The position numbers and the translations under genes were made by a program. Source: Streptomyces scopuliridis RB72 (GTDB taxonomy: Bacteria > Actinomycetota > Actinomycetes > Streptomycetales > Streptomycetaceae). From it: DNA of 64,000 nucleotides. This document shows, piece by piece, positions 16,502-25,716 of the stretch. The notes beneath the pieces were generated by a model that did not search any database, had not been told where the DNA came from, and worked only from the letters and a program-made list of their open reading frames with translations. The DNA is taken from assembly GCF_000718095.1 (NCBI RefSeq), contig NZ_JOEI01000010.1, forward strand, positions 124,001 to 188,000. Reading direction: 5' to 3'. Each line of letters opens with the position of its first letter. Position 1 is the first letter of the stretch.

Positions 16502-17413
16502 ATGCGACGACACCCCAGACGCCCCGGACGCCTCAGACATTCCAGACACCCCACGAACGGTCCGGCGCCGTACCCGACGAGCCGGGCCTTCCACCGGCTC
16601 GCCCGCGGACTACGGCTCGTCCCGCTCATCGCACTCGCCGGGCTCTTCCTCCTCCCGTTCTACCTGCTGGTACGCAACGGACTGGCCGCCGAGGCGGACA
16701 TCACCGGCACCGACTGGACGTTCTTCCCGGACAGCCCGCACTGGGAGAACCTCCGGGAGCTGTTCGACGACAGCAGCGTCCCCATGCTGCACGCCCTGGG
16801 GAACTCGGCCGTGATCGCCGTCCTCACCACCGCCGGAACCCTGCTGCTCGCCTCGCTCGCCGGATACGGTCTGGCCCGTATCGAATACCCCTACGCGAAC
16901 CACGTCTTCTACGCGTTCCTGGTCACCCTCATGATCCCGTCCGCTGTCACGTTCCTCCCGAGCTTCGTCCTGGTCTCCTCGCTCGGCTGGATCTCCACCC
17001 TGCGCGGACTGATCATCCCGACCCTCTTCAGCGCCTTCGCGGTCTTCCTCTTCCGTCAGTACTTCCTCGGCTTCCCGCGCGAACTGGAGGACGCGGCCAG
17101 GGTGGACGGGCTCGGCCACTGGCGTACGTTCTGGCGGATCGTCGTGCCCAACACACGGCCGGTCTTCGCCGCCGTCGGCGCGATCGTCTTCATCGGCTCC
17201 TGGAACTCCTTTCTGTGGCCGCTGGTGATCGGCCAGGACCGCGACGCCTGGACCGTGCAGGTCGCACTCGCCACGTTCACCACCGCCCAGACCGTCAATC
17301 TCCATGAACTCTTCATCGCCGCCGCCGTCTCGATCCTGCCCCTGCTGGTGGTCTTCCTGGTGCTGCAGCGCCAGATCGTCGCGGGCGCCGAGCGCTCCGG
17401 CATCGACGACTGA
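16502..17413 (+). CDS. Sugar ABC transporter permease, MalG/UgpE-like (CUT1)
   Basis: The protein has 303 residues. A basic N-terminus (MRRHPRRPGRLRH) leads into six membrane helices. The coupling loop is EDAARVDGLGHWRTFWRIVV, followed by GSWNSFLWPLVI, both standard for the second permease of CUT1 importers. It pairs with the preceding permease to form the channel. The ATPase is not encoded here. A perfect hairpin follows the stop codon. Confidence 0.92.
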   Translation: MRRHPRRPGRLRHSRHPTNGPAPYPTSRAFHRLARGLRLVPLIALAGLFLLPFYLLVRNGLAAEADITGTDWTFFPDSPHWENLRELFDDSSVPMLHALGNSAVIAVLTTAGTLLLASLAGYGLARIEYPYANHVFYAFLVTLMIPSAVTFLPSFVLVSSLGWISTLRGLIIPTLFSAFAVFLFRQYFLGFPRELEDAARVDGLGHWRTFWRIVVPNTRPVFAAVGAIVFIGSWNSFLWPLVIGQDRDAWTVQVALATFTTAQTVNLHELFIAAAVSILPLLVVFLVLQRQIVAGAERSGIDD

Positions 17414-17433
17414 CCGAGCCCGGCACGGACACA

Positions 17434-17471
17434 CCGGCGCCCCGGAGGCCCGGAGGCCGGCGGGGCGCCGG
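17434..17471. terminator. Bidirectional terminator between transporter and GH43 genes
   Basis: CCGGCGCCCCG at 17434-17444 pairs perfectly with CGGGGCGCCGG at 17461-17471. It sits between two convergent genes and serves both. Confidence 0.8.
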
Positions 17472-17484
17472 TGCGTTGCCCGGG

Positions 17485-18867
17485 TCAGGCCAGTTCGATG
17501 CCGTCGAGTTCGGCGTACAGGGCGCCCTTGCTCAGCCGGATCGTGTTCCAGCCCTCGCGCAGGCCGATGGTCGCCCGCGCGCTCTGCCAGTTGTCCCAGC
17601 CCGTGTACGGATAGCGCATCTCGCCGGACGCGGTCCCGTTGACGGTGAGACGGTGGGAGGACGCCGCGGGGGAGCCAGCGGCTGTGAGCGAGCCGTTGCC
17701 GAAGCGGACGGTGAGCGTGTGGGAGCCCGGGGCCGGGGTGAAGACCGAGAACTCCACATAGCTGTCGTCGTAGTCGATGTGTCCGACGGCCCTGCCGTCC
17801 CACGCACCCGCCGCGTCCCGTACGACAGCGTGGTGCACCAGCGCGTTCTCCGCCTGATAGATGACTTTGCTGCCGTCGACGACAGGGTAGCCGTTCGCCC
17901 AGCCGAGGCCGGCGACGTACAGACCGCGGTGGGAGCGGTCGGCACTCCAGCCGTGGAAGACGATCAGGTCGCGGCCGTCGGGCCCGGTCACCACGTCCTG
18001 GCCACCGGGCCCGTGGACCGTGCCGGAGAAGGAGTCGGTGGTCATCAGCGGAGCCGCGGCCTTCGTGTACGGGCCCGTGAGGCTGTCGGCGACCGCGTAA
18101 CCGGTCTTGTAGCGGTCGTCGCCGTAGTGGTCGGCCGAGTAGAACAGCACGTAGCGACCCGCGCGCTTCACCAGGGCCGGTGCCTCGATGACATTGCCCT
18201 CCCAGGAGCGGTCCTGGCGGATGAGACGTACGGGATCCGCGGTGGTGCGCGTCCCGTCCCAGGTCACCTCCTGGAGGTGCAGCCAGGTGTCCTGGCCGCA
18301 GCAGTTGCCGTCGTTCTTCCACAGCAGATAGCGGTGGCCGTTCTCGGTGTACGACGACGGGTCGATCGCGCCGCCGAGGCCGGCCGGGCACACCAGCGGT
18401 CCGTCGCCCACGGGCCGGAACGCGCGGTCCGGTGAGGCCGCTTGAGCCACCCCGATGCACTGCTTGTCGCTCGCCCGGTCCCGGGCGACGTAGTAGAGGG
18501 TGAAGCCGGCGCCGTTGTCGAACACTTCGGGCGCCCACACCAGGGAGCGCTCCGGCATCGCCCAGCTTCCCACGGCGGGCAGGGCGTCGGCGGTGGCCAC
18601 GGACCAGTTCACCAGGTCCATGGACGTGCCGTGCTGGATGTTCTTGCCCTCCGCGTTGGTGGCGAAGGCGTGGTAGGTGTCGCCGGCCTTCACGACGTCA
18701 GGGTCGGGGAAGTTGCGGTCGAGGACCAACAGGGCGCCGCCCGCGGCCGACGCGGGTGCGGTGCTCAGACACAGCGCCATGGTGGCCAGGGCCGGCACGG
18801 CCGCGGCCAGGCGGGCGGCGCGGGGGAGGAGCCCGGCCTTTCCGCTACGACGTCCACGACCGGTCAC
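17485..18867 (-). CDS. Secreted GH43-family glycosidase with C-terminal carbohydrate-binding domain
   Basis: The 460-residue protein starts at GTG 18867, overlapping the previous stop as GTGA. A signal peptide covers residues 1-42 and ends in TAPASAAGG. The five-blade propeller shows the three GH43 acids: Asp in NFPDPDVVKAG, Asp in GGAIDPSSYTENG, and Glu in NVIEAPALVKRAG. From about residue 325 a CBM6/35-like beta-sandwich follows (IYQAENALVHHAVV to GALYAELDGIELA). GH43 enzymes mostly hydrolyse arabinofuranosides, xylosides or galactosides; the exact bond cannot be read. It forms an operon with the GH43 gene upstream, under the LacI-type operator at 20344. Confidence 0.88.
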   Translation of the reverse strand: MTGRGRRSGKAGLLPRAARLAAAVPALATMALCLSTAPASAAGGALLVLDRNFPDPDVVKAGDTYHAFATNAEGKNIQHGTSMDLVNWSVATADALPAVGSWAMPERSLVWAPEVFDNGAGFTLYYVARDRASDKQCIGVAQAASPDRAFRPVGDGPLVCPAGLGGAIDPSSYTENGHRYLLWKNDGNCCGQDTWLHLQEVTWDGTRTTADPVRLIRQDRSWEGNVIEAPALVKRAGRYVLFYSADHYGDDRYKTGYAVADSLTGPYTKAAAPLMTTDSFSGTVHGPGGQDVVTGPDGRDLIVFHGWSADRSHRGLYVAGLGWANGYPVVDGSKVIYQAENALVHHAVVRDAAGAWDGRAVGHIDYDDSYVEFSVFTPAPGSHTLTVRFGNGSLTAAGSPAASSHRLTVNGTASGEMRYPYTGWDNWQSARATIGLREGWNTIRLSKGALYAELDGIELA

Positions 18868-20333
18868 GAGGTGTACACCTCCGCCCGGTCCACACTCACG
18901 AACCCGCCCTGGGACGCGGCATTGTGCTCGCCGGTCACCCGTACGCGCAGGGTGTGCCGGCCGTACGGCAGGCGGGGGCTGAGGTACTGGACGCTCTCGC
19001 CGGTACGGATCGCGCCGTAGAAGTCGACGCGTCGCTCGGTGCCCCCGTCGATACTCAGGGCCGCGATGCCGTTGCCGGTGTCCCGGACGGACAGCAGGGC
19101 GACACGGGTGCCGGTGAAGGTGAAGGTCGCGGTGTTGCCGGCCCGGTCGCTCCAGTGGTCGTCGCCCCAGAAGCACTGAGTGGCGCAGCCGGTACCGGAG
19201 TTCCAACCGCCGGTGTAGGCGACGGTCCCGTCGCCGCTGGAGCGGCCGTCGTCGTTGATCCAGTGGCCGCCGGATCCCGGGTCGCCGGAGGGCAGGTCCT
19301 GCGTCGCGCCCAGGGCGAGCGGGCGGCCGAGGTTCGGGCTGCCGTCGGCGTTCCAGGTGATCTTCTGGGCGCGGGTGGTGCGGTCGGTGTAGGTGTACGT
19401 GGAGGTCGTCTTGGCGTGGTAGACCATCCAGTCCTCGGTGCCGTCGGGGGAGCGGAAGAAGGCGTGGTGGCCCGGTCCGTACACGCCACGGTCGTCGGCG
19501 CGGGAGAACACCGGCCCGGAGCGCTGGGTCCAGTTACGGGGCAGGAGCGGGTCGGCGCCGTTCGGCAGGGACATCATCCAGACCTGGTAGTCCGGCTTGC
19601 CCGTGTCGCACGTGGAGTACGTCATCCACGTACGGCCGTTGCGGTTCAGGAACTCCGGTCCCTCGCGGACCTCGGGGCAGCCGCCCGCGGCGTCGAGGGC
19701 GACCGCGTCGCCGGAGACGGTGTAGGGGTTCGACATCGGAGCGATGTTGAGGCCGTTGTGCTGGTAGGGGTTGAGGCCGCTGTAGGCGAGATAGAGGCGG
19801 CCGTCGTGCTGGAAGACGCTCGGGTCGATCGCGAAGTCGGAGGCGTGGTTGGGCGGGGTGAGCCTCGCCTTGAAGTGGTACGGGCCGGCCGGGTCGTCGC
19901 GTTCCGACTCCAGGACGTAGAGCCGGTGGTGTTCGTCGGTGCCGTCGTCGGCGGTGTAGTAGAGGTACCAGCGGTCGCCGAAGCGGAAGAACTCCGGAGC
20001 CCAGATGTTGCGGTTGCGCGAGGTGTCGGTGTCCGTCCACACCGTCACGGGGTCGGCGGAGAGCAGTGTGCTCAGCGAGGGCGAGCGCCACATCCGGATG
20101 CTGTCGCCCTGTGTGCTGGTCAGGTAGTACGCCCCGTTCCAGTACGTCGTGAACGGGTCGGCGCTGGGGTTGAGCGGATTACGGAAGGTGGTGCCCGCGG
20201 CAGCCGGGGCCGGGCTCGCGGCGATGGCCGGCGGGGCGGAGACGGCCGGCGGGGCGGAGAGAAAGCCGAGCAGGAGGGCCAGGAGCGCGGTGACGAGTGC
20301 CGCGCGACGGGCTGTGCGGGGTTCTGTATGCAT
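18864..20333 (-). CDS. Secreted GH43-family glycosidase with C-terminal beta-sandwich domain
   Basis: The 489-residue protein has an Ala-rich signal peptide (cleavage near residue 33-40). Catalytic acids of the GH43 propeller are Asp in NPSADPFTTYWNGAYYL, Asp in FAIDPSVFQHDGRLYL, and Glu in EVREGPEFLNRNG. IWAPEFFRFGDRWYLYYTAD is a family hallmark. The last about 115 residues (TVAYTGGWNSGTGCATQCFW onward) form a jelly-roll carbohydrate-binding module. An arabinofuranosidase or exo-acting role fits, but substrate is unproven. It is first in a two-gene operon with the second GH43 gene; the operator TTACATCGATGTAA lies 11 bp upstream of its ATG. Confidence 0.88.
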   Translation of the reverse strand: MHTEPRTARRAALVTALLALLLGFLSAPPAVSAPPAIAASPAPAAAGTTFRNPLNPSADPFTTYWNGAYYLTSTQGDSIRMWRSPSLSTLLSADPVTVWTDTDTSRNRNIWAPEFFRFGDRWYLYYTADDGTDEHHRLYVLESERDDPAGPYHFKARLTPPNHASDFAIDPSVFQHDGRLYLAYSGLNPYQHNGLNIAPMSNPYTVSGDAVALDAAGGCPEVREGPEFLNRNGRTWMTYSTCDTGKPDYQVWMMSLPNGADPLLPRNWTQRSGPVFSRADDRGVYGPGHHAFFRSPDGTEDWMVYHAKTTSTYTYTDRTTRAQKITWNADGSPNLGRPLALGATQDLPSGDPGSGGHWINDDGRSSGDGTVAYTGGWNSGTGCATQCFWGDDHWSDRAGNTATFTFTGTRVALLSVRDTGNGIAALSIDGGTERRVDFYGAIRTGESVQYLSPRLPYGRHTLRVRVTGEHNAASQGGFVSVDRAEVYTS

Positions 20334-20343
20334 GGGCAGTCCC

Positions 20344-20357
20344 TTACATCGATGTAA
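20344..20357. promoter_or_regulatory. LacI-type operator 1 (GH43 pair)
   Basis: TTACATCGATGTAA is a perfect 14-bp palindrome immediately upstream of the first GH43 start. The same sequence stands before the GH2/lacI pair, with a one-base variant before the transporter, which defines a small regulon of the LacI protein at 25802. Confidence 0.88.
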
Positions 20358-20428
20358 GTCCGGTCGGCACCGTAGGGAAGAGGCGTGGAGGTGTCAACGG
20401 CACGGGAGGTAAAGGCAGTTAGTCCGGA

Positions 20429-20446
20429 CAGGGCTCAGCAGCCCTG
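20429..20446 (-). terminator. Terminator of the second CUT1 transporter operon
   Basis: CAGGGCT-CAGC-AGCCCTG is a perfect 7-bp stem with a 4-base loop, located 11 bp after the permease stop on the minus strand. Confidence 0.7.
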
Positions 20447-20456
20447 ACCGCTCGGT

Positions 20457-21404
20457 TCACTGCCCGCCGAGCCCCGTCGTGGACACGGACTTGACGATGT
20501 GCCGCTGGAAGAACATGAACACCACGACGAGCGGCAGCGCGGCCAGGACGGCGGACGCCATCGACTGGGCGTACTGGATGCCGTAGGCGTCCTTCACCGA
20601 CGTGATGCCCACGGGCAGGGTCATCAGGGCGGGGTCGGAGGTGGAGATGAAGGGCCACAGGAAGTTGTTCCACGCCCCGATGAACACGAAGATCGACACG
20701 GCGGCGAGCATCGGCCGGGACAGCGGCAGCAGCACCGACCAGAAGATCCGCCAGTGGCCCGCGCCGTCGATCCGGGCGGCCTCTTCCAGCTCGTGGGGCA
20801 ACGAGTCGAAGTGCTTCTTCAGGATGAACACCATCACCGGTGCCACGGTCTGCGGCAGGATCACCGCCGCGTACGTGTCGAGCAGACCCAGGCTGAGCAT
20901 CTGCTGGAACCACGGCACGATAAGGATCTGGGGCGGGACGAGTACGGCCGCCACGGTGAGCGCGAACAGCCACCGACGGCCGGCGAACAGCGTGCGGGAG
21001 AAGGCGTATCCGGCCATCGCGGAGACCAGCACCGTGATCACGGTGACGGCGGCCGAGATGAGGAAGCTGTTGAGCATCCACAGCGGCAGGTCACCGCGCT
21101 CCCAGACGCTGCTGAAGCCCCGGAGCGTGAAGCCGTGGGAGGGCAGGAACCAGTGGACGGGATCGCTCGCGTCCTGCTCGGACTTGAAGGCGGTCAGCAG
21201 CGCCCAGGCCATGGGCAGCAGCCACACCAGGGCCATGACCGCGAGGGCGGCCAGGGCGAGCACACGCGCGGTCCGGCCGTCCCCGAGGGTGAGGTGCGCC
21301 CGAGGCCGGGGTGCGCGGCGCCGGTCCGCCAACGCCCGTACGGATCCCGGGACGTGTGGGGCGGGGGAAGGGGCGGAACGGACGGGCAGATCGGTGGAGG
21401 TCAT
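20457..21404 (-). CDS. Sugar ABC transporter permease, MalG-like (CUT1)
   Basis: The protein has 315 residues, with a basic 45-residue cytoplasmic N-terminus and six membrane helices (first LALAALAVMALVWLLPMA). The coupling loop EEAARIDGAGHWRIFWSVLL and the motif GAWNNFLWPFIS are diagnostic. It is the last gene of a binding protein, permease, permease operon and starts 1 bp after the previous stop. No ATPase is encoded, pointing to a shared MsiK-like subunit. The operon is controlled from the operator at 23769. Confidence 0.93.
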   Translation of the reverse strand: MTSTDLPVRSAPSPAPHVPGSVRALADRRRAPRPRAHLTLGDGRTARVLALAALAVMALVWLLPMAWALLTAFKSEQDASDPVHWFLPSHGFTLRGFSSVWERGDLPLWMLNSFLISAAVTVITVLVSAMAGYAFSRTLFAGRRWLFALTVAAVLVPPQILIVPWFQQMLSLGLLDTYAAVILPQTVAPVMVFILKKHFDSLPHELEEAARIDGAGHWRIFWSVLLPLSRPMLAAVSIFVFIGAWNNFLWPFISTSDPALMTLPVGITSVKDAYGIQYAQSMASAVLAALPLVVVFMFFQRHIVKSVSTTGLGGQ

Positions 21405-21405
21405 G

Positions 21406-22311
21406 TCACTTCTCCCGGCGGCGAAGGGCGGCGTACTGGGCGGCGGAGGCGAGGATGACCAGGGCGAAGAAGATGTAGCTGATCGCCGAGGCGTAGCCGA
21501 GCCGGTAGCCCGTGAAGCCGACGTCGTAGACGTACTCGACGACCGGGCGGGTGGAGTTGTTGGGGCCGCCCTTGGTGATCAGATAGACCTGGTCGAAGAC
21601 CTTCAGCGAGGCCAGGATCTGCAGCACGGTGATGACGACGGTGATCCGGCTGAGCTGGGGCAGCGTGATCGACCACAGGCGCCGCCAGGCCCCGGCGCCG
21701 TCGATGGCGGCCGCCTCGTACAGATGGTCCGGAATGGACTGCAACGCGGCCAGATAGAGCAGGAAGTTGAAGCCGACGGTCCACCACAGCGTGGTCAGGG
21801 CGATCGCCGACATGGCCACCGACTCGTCGCTGAGCCAGGCCACTTGACCGAGTCCGACCGCGTCGAGCAGGTTGTTGTACAGGCCCAGGTCGGGCTGGTA
21901 CAGCCAGATCCACAGCAGGCTGACGACACCGACGGGCAGCAGGTACGGGGCGAAGAACGCCAGCCGCCACACCCACTGGCCGGGCAGACCGGTGTGGACG
22001 AGCAGCGCCATCCCGAGCGCGACCGCGACGAGGGGAACCGTCGACAGGGCGGTGAACCACACGGTGTGGCCCAGGGCGCGCCACATCTCGGCGTCTCCCA
22101 GGGCCTCGGTGAAGTTGTCGAGGCCGATGAAGGAGGGGGCGTGGGCCGACAGGGAGGTGTCGGTCAGGCTCATCCACAGTCCCTGGCCCAGCGGCCACAG
22201 CATGAAGACGGCGAGCAGGACGAGGAAGGGGAGCGCGAAGAGCAGGCCGGGGGAGAGCAGCCGGCGCGCCGACAGGGCCCCGGGGCGGGGTGCTGCGTGG
22301 GGAGAGGACAT
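21406..22311 (-). CDS. Sugar ABC transporter permease, MalF/UgpA-like (CUT1)
   Basis: The protein has 301 residues from ATG 22311, preceded by a full AGGAGG ribosome site. Six membrane helices are visible, the first being LLFALPFLVLLAVFMLWPLG. The coupling loop YEAAAIDGAGAWRRLWSITL is canonical. It forms the channel with the MalG-like permease encoded next. It sits in the LacI-controlled transporter operon. Confidence 0.93.
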   Translation of the reverse strand: MSSPHAAPRPGALSARRLLSPGLLFALPFLVLLAVFMLWPLGQGLWMSLTDTSLSAHAPSFIGLDNFTEALGDAEMWRALGHTVWFTALSTVPLVAVALGMALLVHTGLPGQWVWRLAFFAPYLLPVGVVSLLWIWLYQPDLGLYNNLLDAVGLGQVAWLSDESVAMSAIALTTLWWTVGFNFLLYLAALQSIPDHLYEAAAIDGAGAWRRLWSITLPQLSRITVVITVLQILASLKVFDQVYLITKGGPNNSTRPVVEYVYDVGFTGYRLGYASAISYIFFALVILASAAQYAALRRREK

Positions 22312-22345
22312 CGTTGTGCCTCCTGCGCGGTGGTTCGCAGCCGGG

Positions 22346-23689
22346 TCAGGCCGGGCTGGGCTTGGAGAGGAAGGTGTTCAGGCGCCGCACCATGGCGCGG
22401 GCCGCACGGTCGGGGGCGAGGCCGTCGAGAAGGGCCTGCTGGAGGACCTGGGACATGGCGTTCTGGAAGTCGGATCCGGCGCCGGCGAACCAGACGGCCG
22501 GGTCGAGTACGACATGGCTCTGCGCCTGCACATAGTGCGCCTGGGGCCGCAGACGCTCGTACGCCTTCGTACGGGTGACCGGCCGGTAGGCGGGGATGTG
22601 GCCTGCGGTGGCCCAGATCTGACCGGCCTTCAGCAGAGCGGCCGCTGCCTGGTGGGTGCGGCGGCGCTGTGCGCGGTCCGGATCGGGGCGGTGCGGCAGG
22701 ACGAAGGAGTGCGCGTCGGCGTATACGGCGGGTGTGCCGAACACCGTGGGGAACGGGGCCGCTTGGACGTTCTTGTCCGCGGCCCGGAAGGTGCCGAGTT
22801 CCCACTCGCCCGACAGGATCATCGCCGTCTGCCGGTTGGCGAAGGCGGCGATGGCGGCCGCGTAGTCGAGCCGTTTGGGATTGACGCGGCCGTCGACGAG
22901 CCGGGCCATGAAGGCGATCACCTCCGCCATGCGGTCCTCGTCGACCTCGGCCGGTCCGCCCGCGGGCAGCCGGAAGGCCCCGCCGGTCTGCCGGTACAGG
23001 CCGTAGAACAGGCGCCAGCCCTGTGCGGTGTCGGTGACATACCCGAAGGCGATGCCCTGCTTGCCGGAGGCCTTGGCCAGCTCCCTCCCGGCGGCCAGGA
23101 AACGGTCGGGCGAGCTGAAGGCCTCCGCGTCCAGGGTGCCGTCCTTGGCCAACAGACCCGCGTCGGCGGCCGGTTCGGGGTGGAAGAAGACGATGAACGG
23201 ATGGGTGTCCAGCGGGATCGCGTACGTTCTGCCCTCGGACTGCGTGCGGGACCACACCGCGTCGGCGAAGTCGTCGCGCGTGACACCGTACTCCGCCAGG
23301 ACGTCCAGGTCCCACGGGTCCAGCAGGCCGGTGGGCGCGTACCCGGCCAGGCGGGACATGTGTGCCACCGCCATGTCCGGGCCTCGGCCGCCGGCGGATG
23401 CCATGGCGAGCTTGGTGTAGTACGGGGTGCCCCACTCCAGGACAGTGCGTTCGATCCGCGTGCCCCGCATATCGGGACGCGCGGCGTGCACCATGTCGTT
23501 GAGAAGACCGCCGTCGGCCCCGCTGAACAGATCCCAGAGGCGGACGGCGGGCTCGCCGGCCGCGACCGCGGATCCGCAGCCGCTGAGCGCACCGCCGCCG
23601 AGGACCGCCGCCCCGGAGGCGAGGGCCGCCGTCAGCGCGCGGCGCCTGGTCAGGCCGGGGCGACCGACTGGTACGGGCATGCCGGTCAT
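22346..23689 (-). CDS. Sugar ABC transporter solute-binding lipoprotein (CUT1)
   Basis: The protein has 447 residues from ATG 23689, chosen for AAAGGAG 8 bases upstream. The signal region is TRRRALTAALASGAAVL with lipobox LSGC. The mature protein matches family 1 binding proteins: GPDMAVAHMSRLAGYAP, RTYAIPLDTHPFIVFFH and AMILSGEWELGTF. It delivers substrate to the two permeases encoded downstream. The operator variant CTACATCGATGTAA lies 80 bp upstream, so the gene is in the regulon with the GH43 and GH2 enzymes. A galactoside or arabinoside oligomer is a reasonable guess for the substrate. Confidence 0.92.
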   Translation of the reverse strand: MTGMPVPVGRPGLTRRRALTAALASGAAVLGGGALSGCGSAVAAGEPAVRLWDLFSGADGGLLNDMVHAARPDMRGTRIERTVLEWGTPYYTKLAMASAGGRGPDMAVAHMSRLAGYAPTGLLDPWDLDVLAEYGVTRDDFADAVWSRTQSEGRTYAIPLDTHPFIVFFHPEPAADAGLLAKDGTLDAEAFSSPDRFLAAGRELAKASGKQGIAFGYVTDTAQGWRLFYGLYRQTGGAFRLPAGGPAEVDEDRMAEVIAFMARLVDGRVNPKRLDYAAAIAAFANRQTAMILSGEWELGTFRAADKNVQAAPFPTVFGTPAVYADAHSFVLPHRPDPDRAQRRRTHQAAAALLKAGQIWATAGHIPAYRPVTRTKAYERLRPQAHYVQAQSHVVLDPAVWFAGAGSDFQNAMSQVLQQALLDGLAPDRAARAMVRRLNTFLSKPSPA

Positions 23690-23768
23690 GTGGCTCCTTT
23701 CCCGCGGGCGGCGGTGCGGAGGGCGGGGCACTGTGGCCGCACCTCGCCGACACCGCCGCACTGCGGTA

Positions 23769-23782
23769 CTACATCGATGTAA
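23769..23782. promoter_or_regulatory. LacI-type operator 2 (transporter operon)
   Basis: CTACATCGATGTAA matches the palindrome TTACATCGATGTAA at 13 of 14 positions. It lies 80 bp upstream of the solute-binding protein start. Confidence 0.82.
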
Positions 23783-23819
23783 ATCATGGACAGGGCAGGC
23801 TGCTTCCGCTCGCGCGGAA

Positions 23820-25661
23820 TCAGGGGACGCGGTGCTGCGGAGCGCCTTCGAACGCCGCCGGGCGGGTCTGGGCGTCGCGCAGCGGCGCGGTGTCGACCTT
23901 CTCGGAACGGTCGAAACGGTAGACGCCGTTGCGTTCCTGGAAGACGTCGGTGAGCTGGGTGTAGCAGTAGCCGAACATGTCGGGGTCCGAGAGGAGTACG
24001 CCGGTCAGACCGGTGAAGCGTGCGATGAACTCCTCGGCGGTACGGGGCCGTTCGCCATAGCCCCAGGAGGCCTCCCGCTCGTCGCCGGCCGTCCCGGCCG
24101 CCGCCTGCGGGTCCCACCAGATGCCGCCGAACTCGCTGCAGAAGTAAGGCTGTCCGCGGTAGGGCACCGACCACGGCTGTCCGTCCGGTGCGGCGTTGGC
24201 ATAGGGCCGGTCTTCCGCCAGGCCGTCCATGGTCCTGGCGAAGGCGGCCGGGTCCTGCTCGTAGCAGTGGGAGTCGTATACGTCGGTCTCCGGCACCCGG
24301 TGCGCGTATCCGGAGGCGTCGATCACCGGGCGGGTGGGGTCGGCCTGCTTGGTGGCGAGGAACATCGCCCGGGTGACGTCGTCGAGTGCGGTGATGCGGT
24401 CGTGCAGCGGCTGGTACGTCTCGTTCAGTGGGCACCAGCCGACGATCGAGGGGTGCGAGTGGTCCCGCTCCAGGGCCTCCAGCCACTGGGTGACATACGA
24501 CGCGTCGGGGCGCTGGTTGTCGTCGCGGGCGCCGACCTCGCAGCCCCAGTCGCCGAACTCGCCCCAGACCAGGTAGCCGAGCCGGTCGGCATGGTGGAGA
24601 TAGCGCTCCTCGAAGACCTTCTGGTGCAGCCGGGCGCCGTTGAACCCGGCGCGCAGGCCCAGCTCGATGTCGCGGACCAGGGCGGCGTCGCTCGGGGCGG
24701 TCATCAGCCCGTCCGGGTAGTACCCCTGGTCGAGCACCAGGCGCTGGAAGACGGGTTCGCCGTTGAGTACCAGCCGCTTGCCGTGGACGGCGACCGAGCG
24801 CAGACCGGCGTACGAGCGTGCCGTATCGACGACCGTGCCCTCGGGGTCGAGGACTTCGAGGGACAGGCCGTACAGATGCGGATCCGTCGGCGACCAGACA
24901 CGCAGGCGGTCGTCGGGCAGCCGCAGTACGAGGCGCGGGCACAGGTCGAGGTCCGCGCGGGCCTCGGCCGTGGTGATGGCGCCATGGCTGTCGCTGAGCG
25001 TGGCGCGTACGCGGTGGCCGGGGGCGTTCGCGGTCAGCGGCAGTTCGAGGTGGAAGGAGCCGGAGGCCAGGTCGGGGGTGATACGGGGACGCTTGAGGGC
25101 GACGGTGCGCGGGACCGGCTCCAGCCACACGGTCTGCCAGATGCCGGTCGTACGGGTGTAGTGGCAGTGGGAGTTGGCGTACCAGGTGGCCTGCTTGCCG
25201 CGGGCCTGGACACCGTGCCGGCTGTCGCGGGCCCGTACGACGATCGTCAACTCCCCGCCGGACACGGCGACATCGCCGAGGTCTGCCGTGAACGGGGTGA
25301 AGCCACCGCGATGCCGGGCGACTTCGCCGCCGTTGACCCACACCGTGGTGTCGTGATCCACGGCCCCGAAGTGCAGCAGCACCCGGGCGTCGGCCCAGTC
25401 GGCGGGCACGGTCACCGTCCGCCGGTACCAGACGGCCTCCAGGAAGTCCGTCTCCCCGATCCCGGACAGCTCCGACTCGGGGCAGAACGGGACGAGGATA
25501 CGGTCGGCGAGTTCGCGTTCCAGCAGACCGCGTTCGAGACCGGTGTCGGACCGGTCGATCTCGAACTGCCACTCACCGTTGAGATTCAGCCAGGCCGCAC
25601 GGGTGAACTGCGGCCGGGGGTACTCGGGACGGGGCACGTCCGAGGGGTGCGGGACGGGCAT
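23820..25661 (-). CDS. Cytoplasmic GH2-family glycosidase
   Basis: The 613-residue protein has no signal peptide, so it acts on imported oligosaccharides. Domains: sugar-binding jelly roll (residues 10-185; EYPRPQFTRAAWLNLNGEW, TTGIWQTVWLEPV), immunoglobulin-like domain (190-290), and TIM barrel (295-600). The acid/base is Glu414 in WCPLNETY and the nucleophile is Glu510 in YFCSEFGG. The family covers beta-galactosidases, glucuronidases, mannosidases and some furanosidases. The closest relatives inside this window are the two secreted GH2 enzymes at 38.3-44.0 kb, which share the PEYPRPQ..R..W.NLNG opening. It is divergent from the lacI gene and both share the operator at 25717. Confidence 0.92.
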   Translation of the reverse strand: MPVPHPSDVPRPEYPRPQFTRAAWLNLNGEWQFEIDRSDTGLERGLLERELADRILVPFCPESELSGIGETDFLEAVWYRRTVTVPADWADARVLLHFGAVDHDTTVWVNGGEVARHRGGFTPFTADLGDVAVSGGELTIVVRARDSRHGVQARGKQATWYANSHCHYTRTTGIWQTVWLEPVPRTVALKRPRITPDLASGSFHLELPLTANAPGHRVRATLSDSHGAITTAEARADLDLCPRLVLRLPDDRLRVWSPTDPHLYGLSLEVLDPEGTVVDTARSYAGLRSVAVHGKRLVLNGEPVFQRLVLDQGYYPDGLMTAPSDAALVRDIELGLRAGFNGARLHQKVFEERYLHHADRLGYLVWGEFGDWGCEVGARDDNQRPDASYVTQWLEALERDHSHPSIVGWCPLNETYQPLHDRITALDDVTRAMFLATKQADPTRPVIDASGYAHRVPETDVYDSHCYEQDPAAFARTMDGLAEDRPYANAAPDGQPWSVPYRGQPYFCSEFGGIWWDPQAAAGTAGDEREASWGYGERPRTAEEFIARFTGLTGVLLSDPDMFGYCYTQLTDVFQERNGVYRFDRSEKVDTAPLRDAQTRPAAFEGAPQHRVP

Positions 25662-25716
25662 GGTGCTCCTTGCATCGAGAGTGCCGGTCGGTGCGAGGCT
25701 TATGGCACCATGGCGA

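Noticed and set aside
18756..20357. A 533-codon plus-strand open frame opposite the GH43 gene
   Set aside because: It is Gly/Val/Arg-rich without similarity, while the minus strand has all three GH43 acids.
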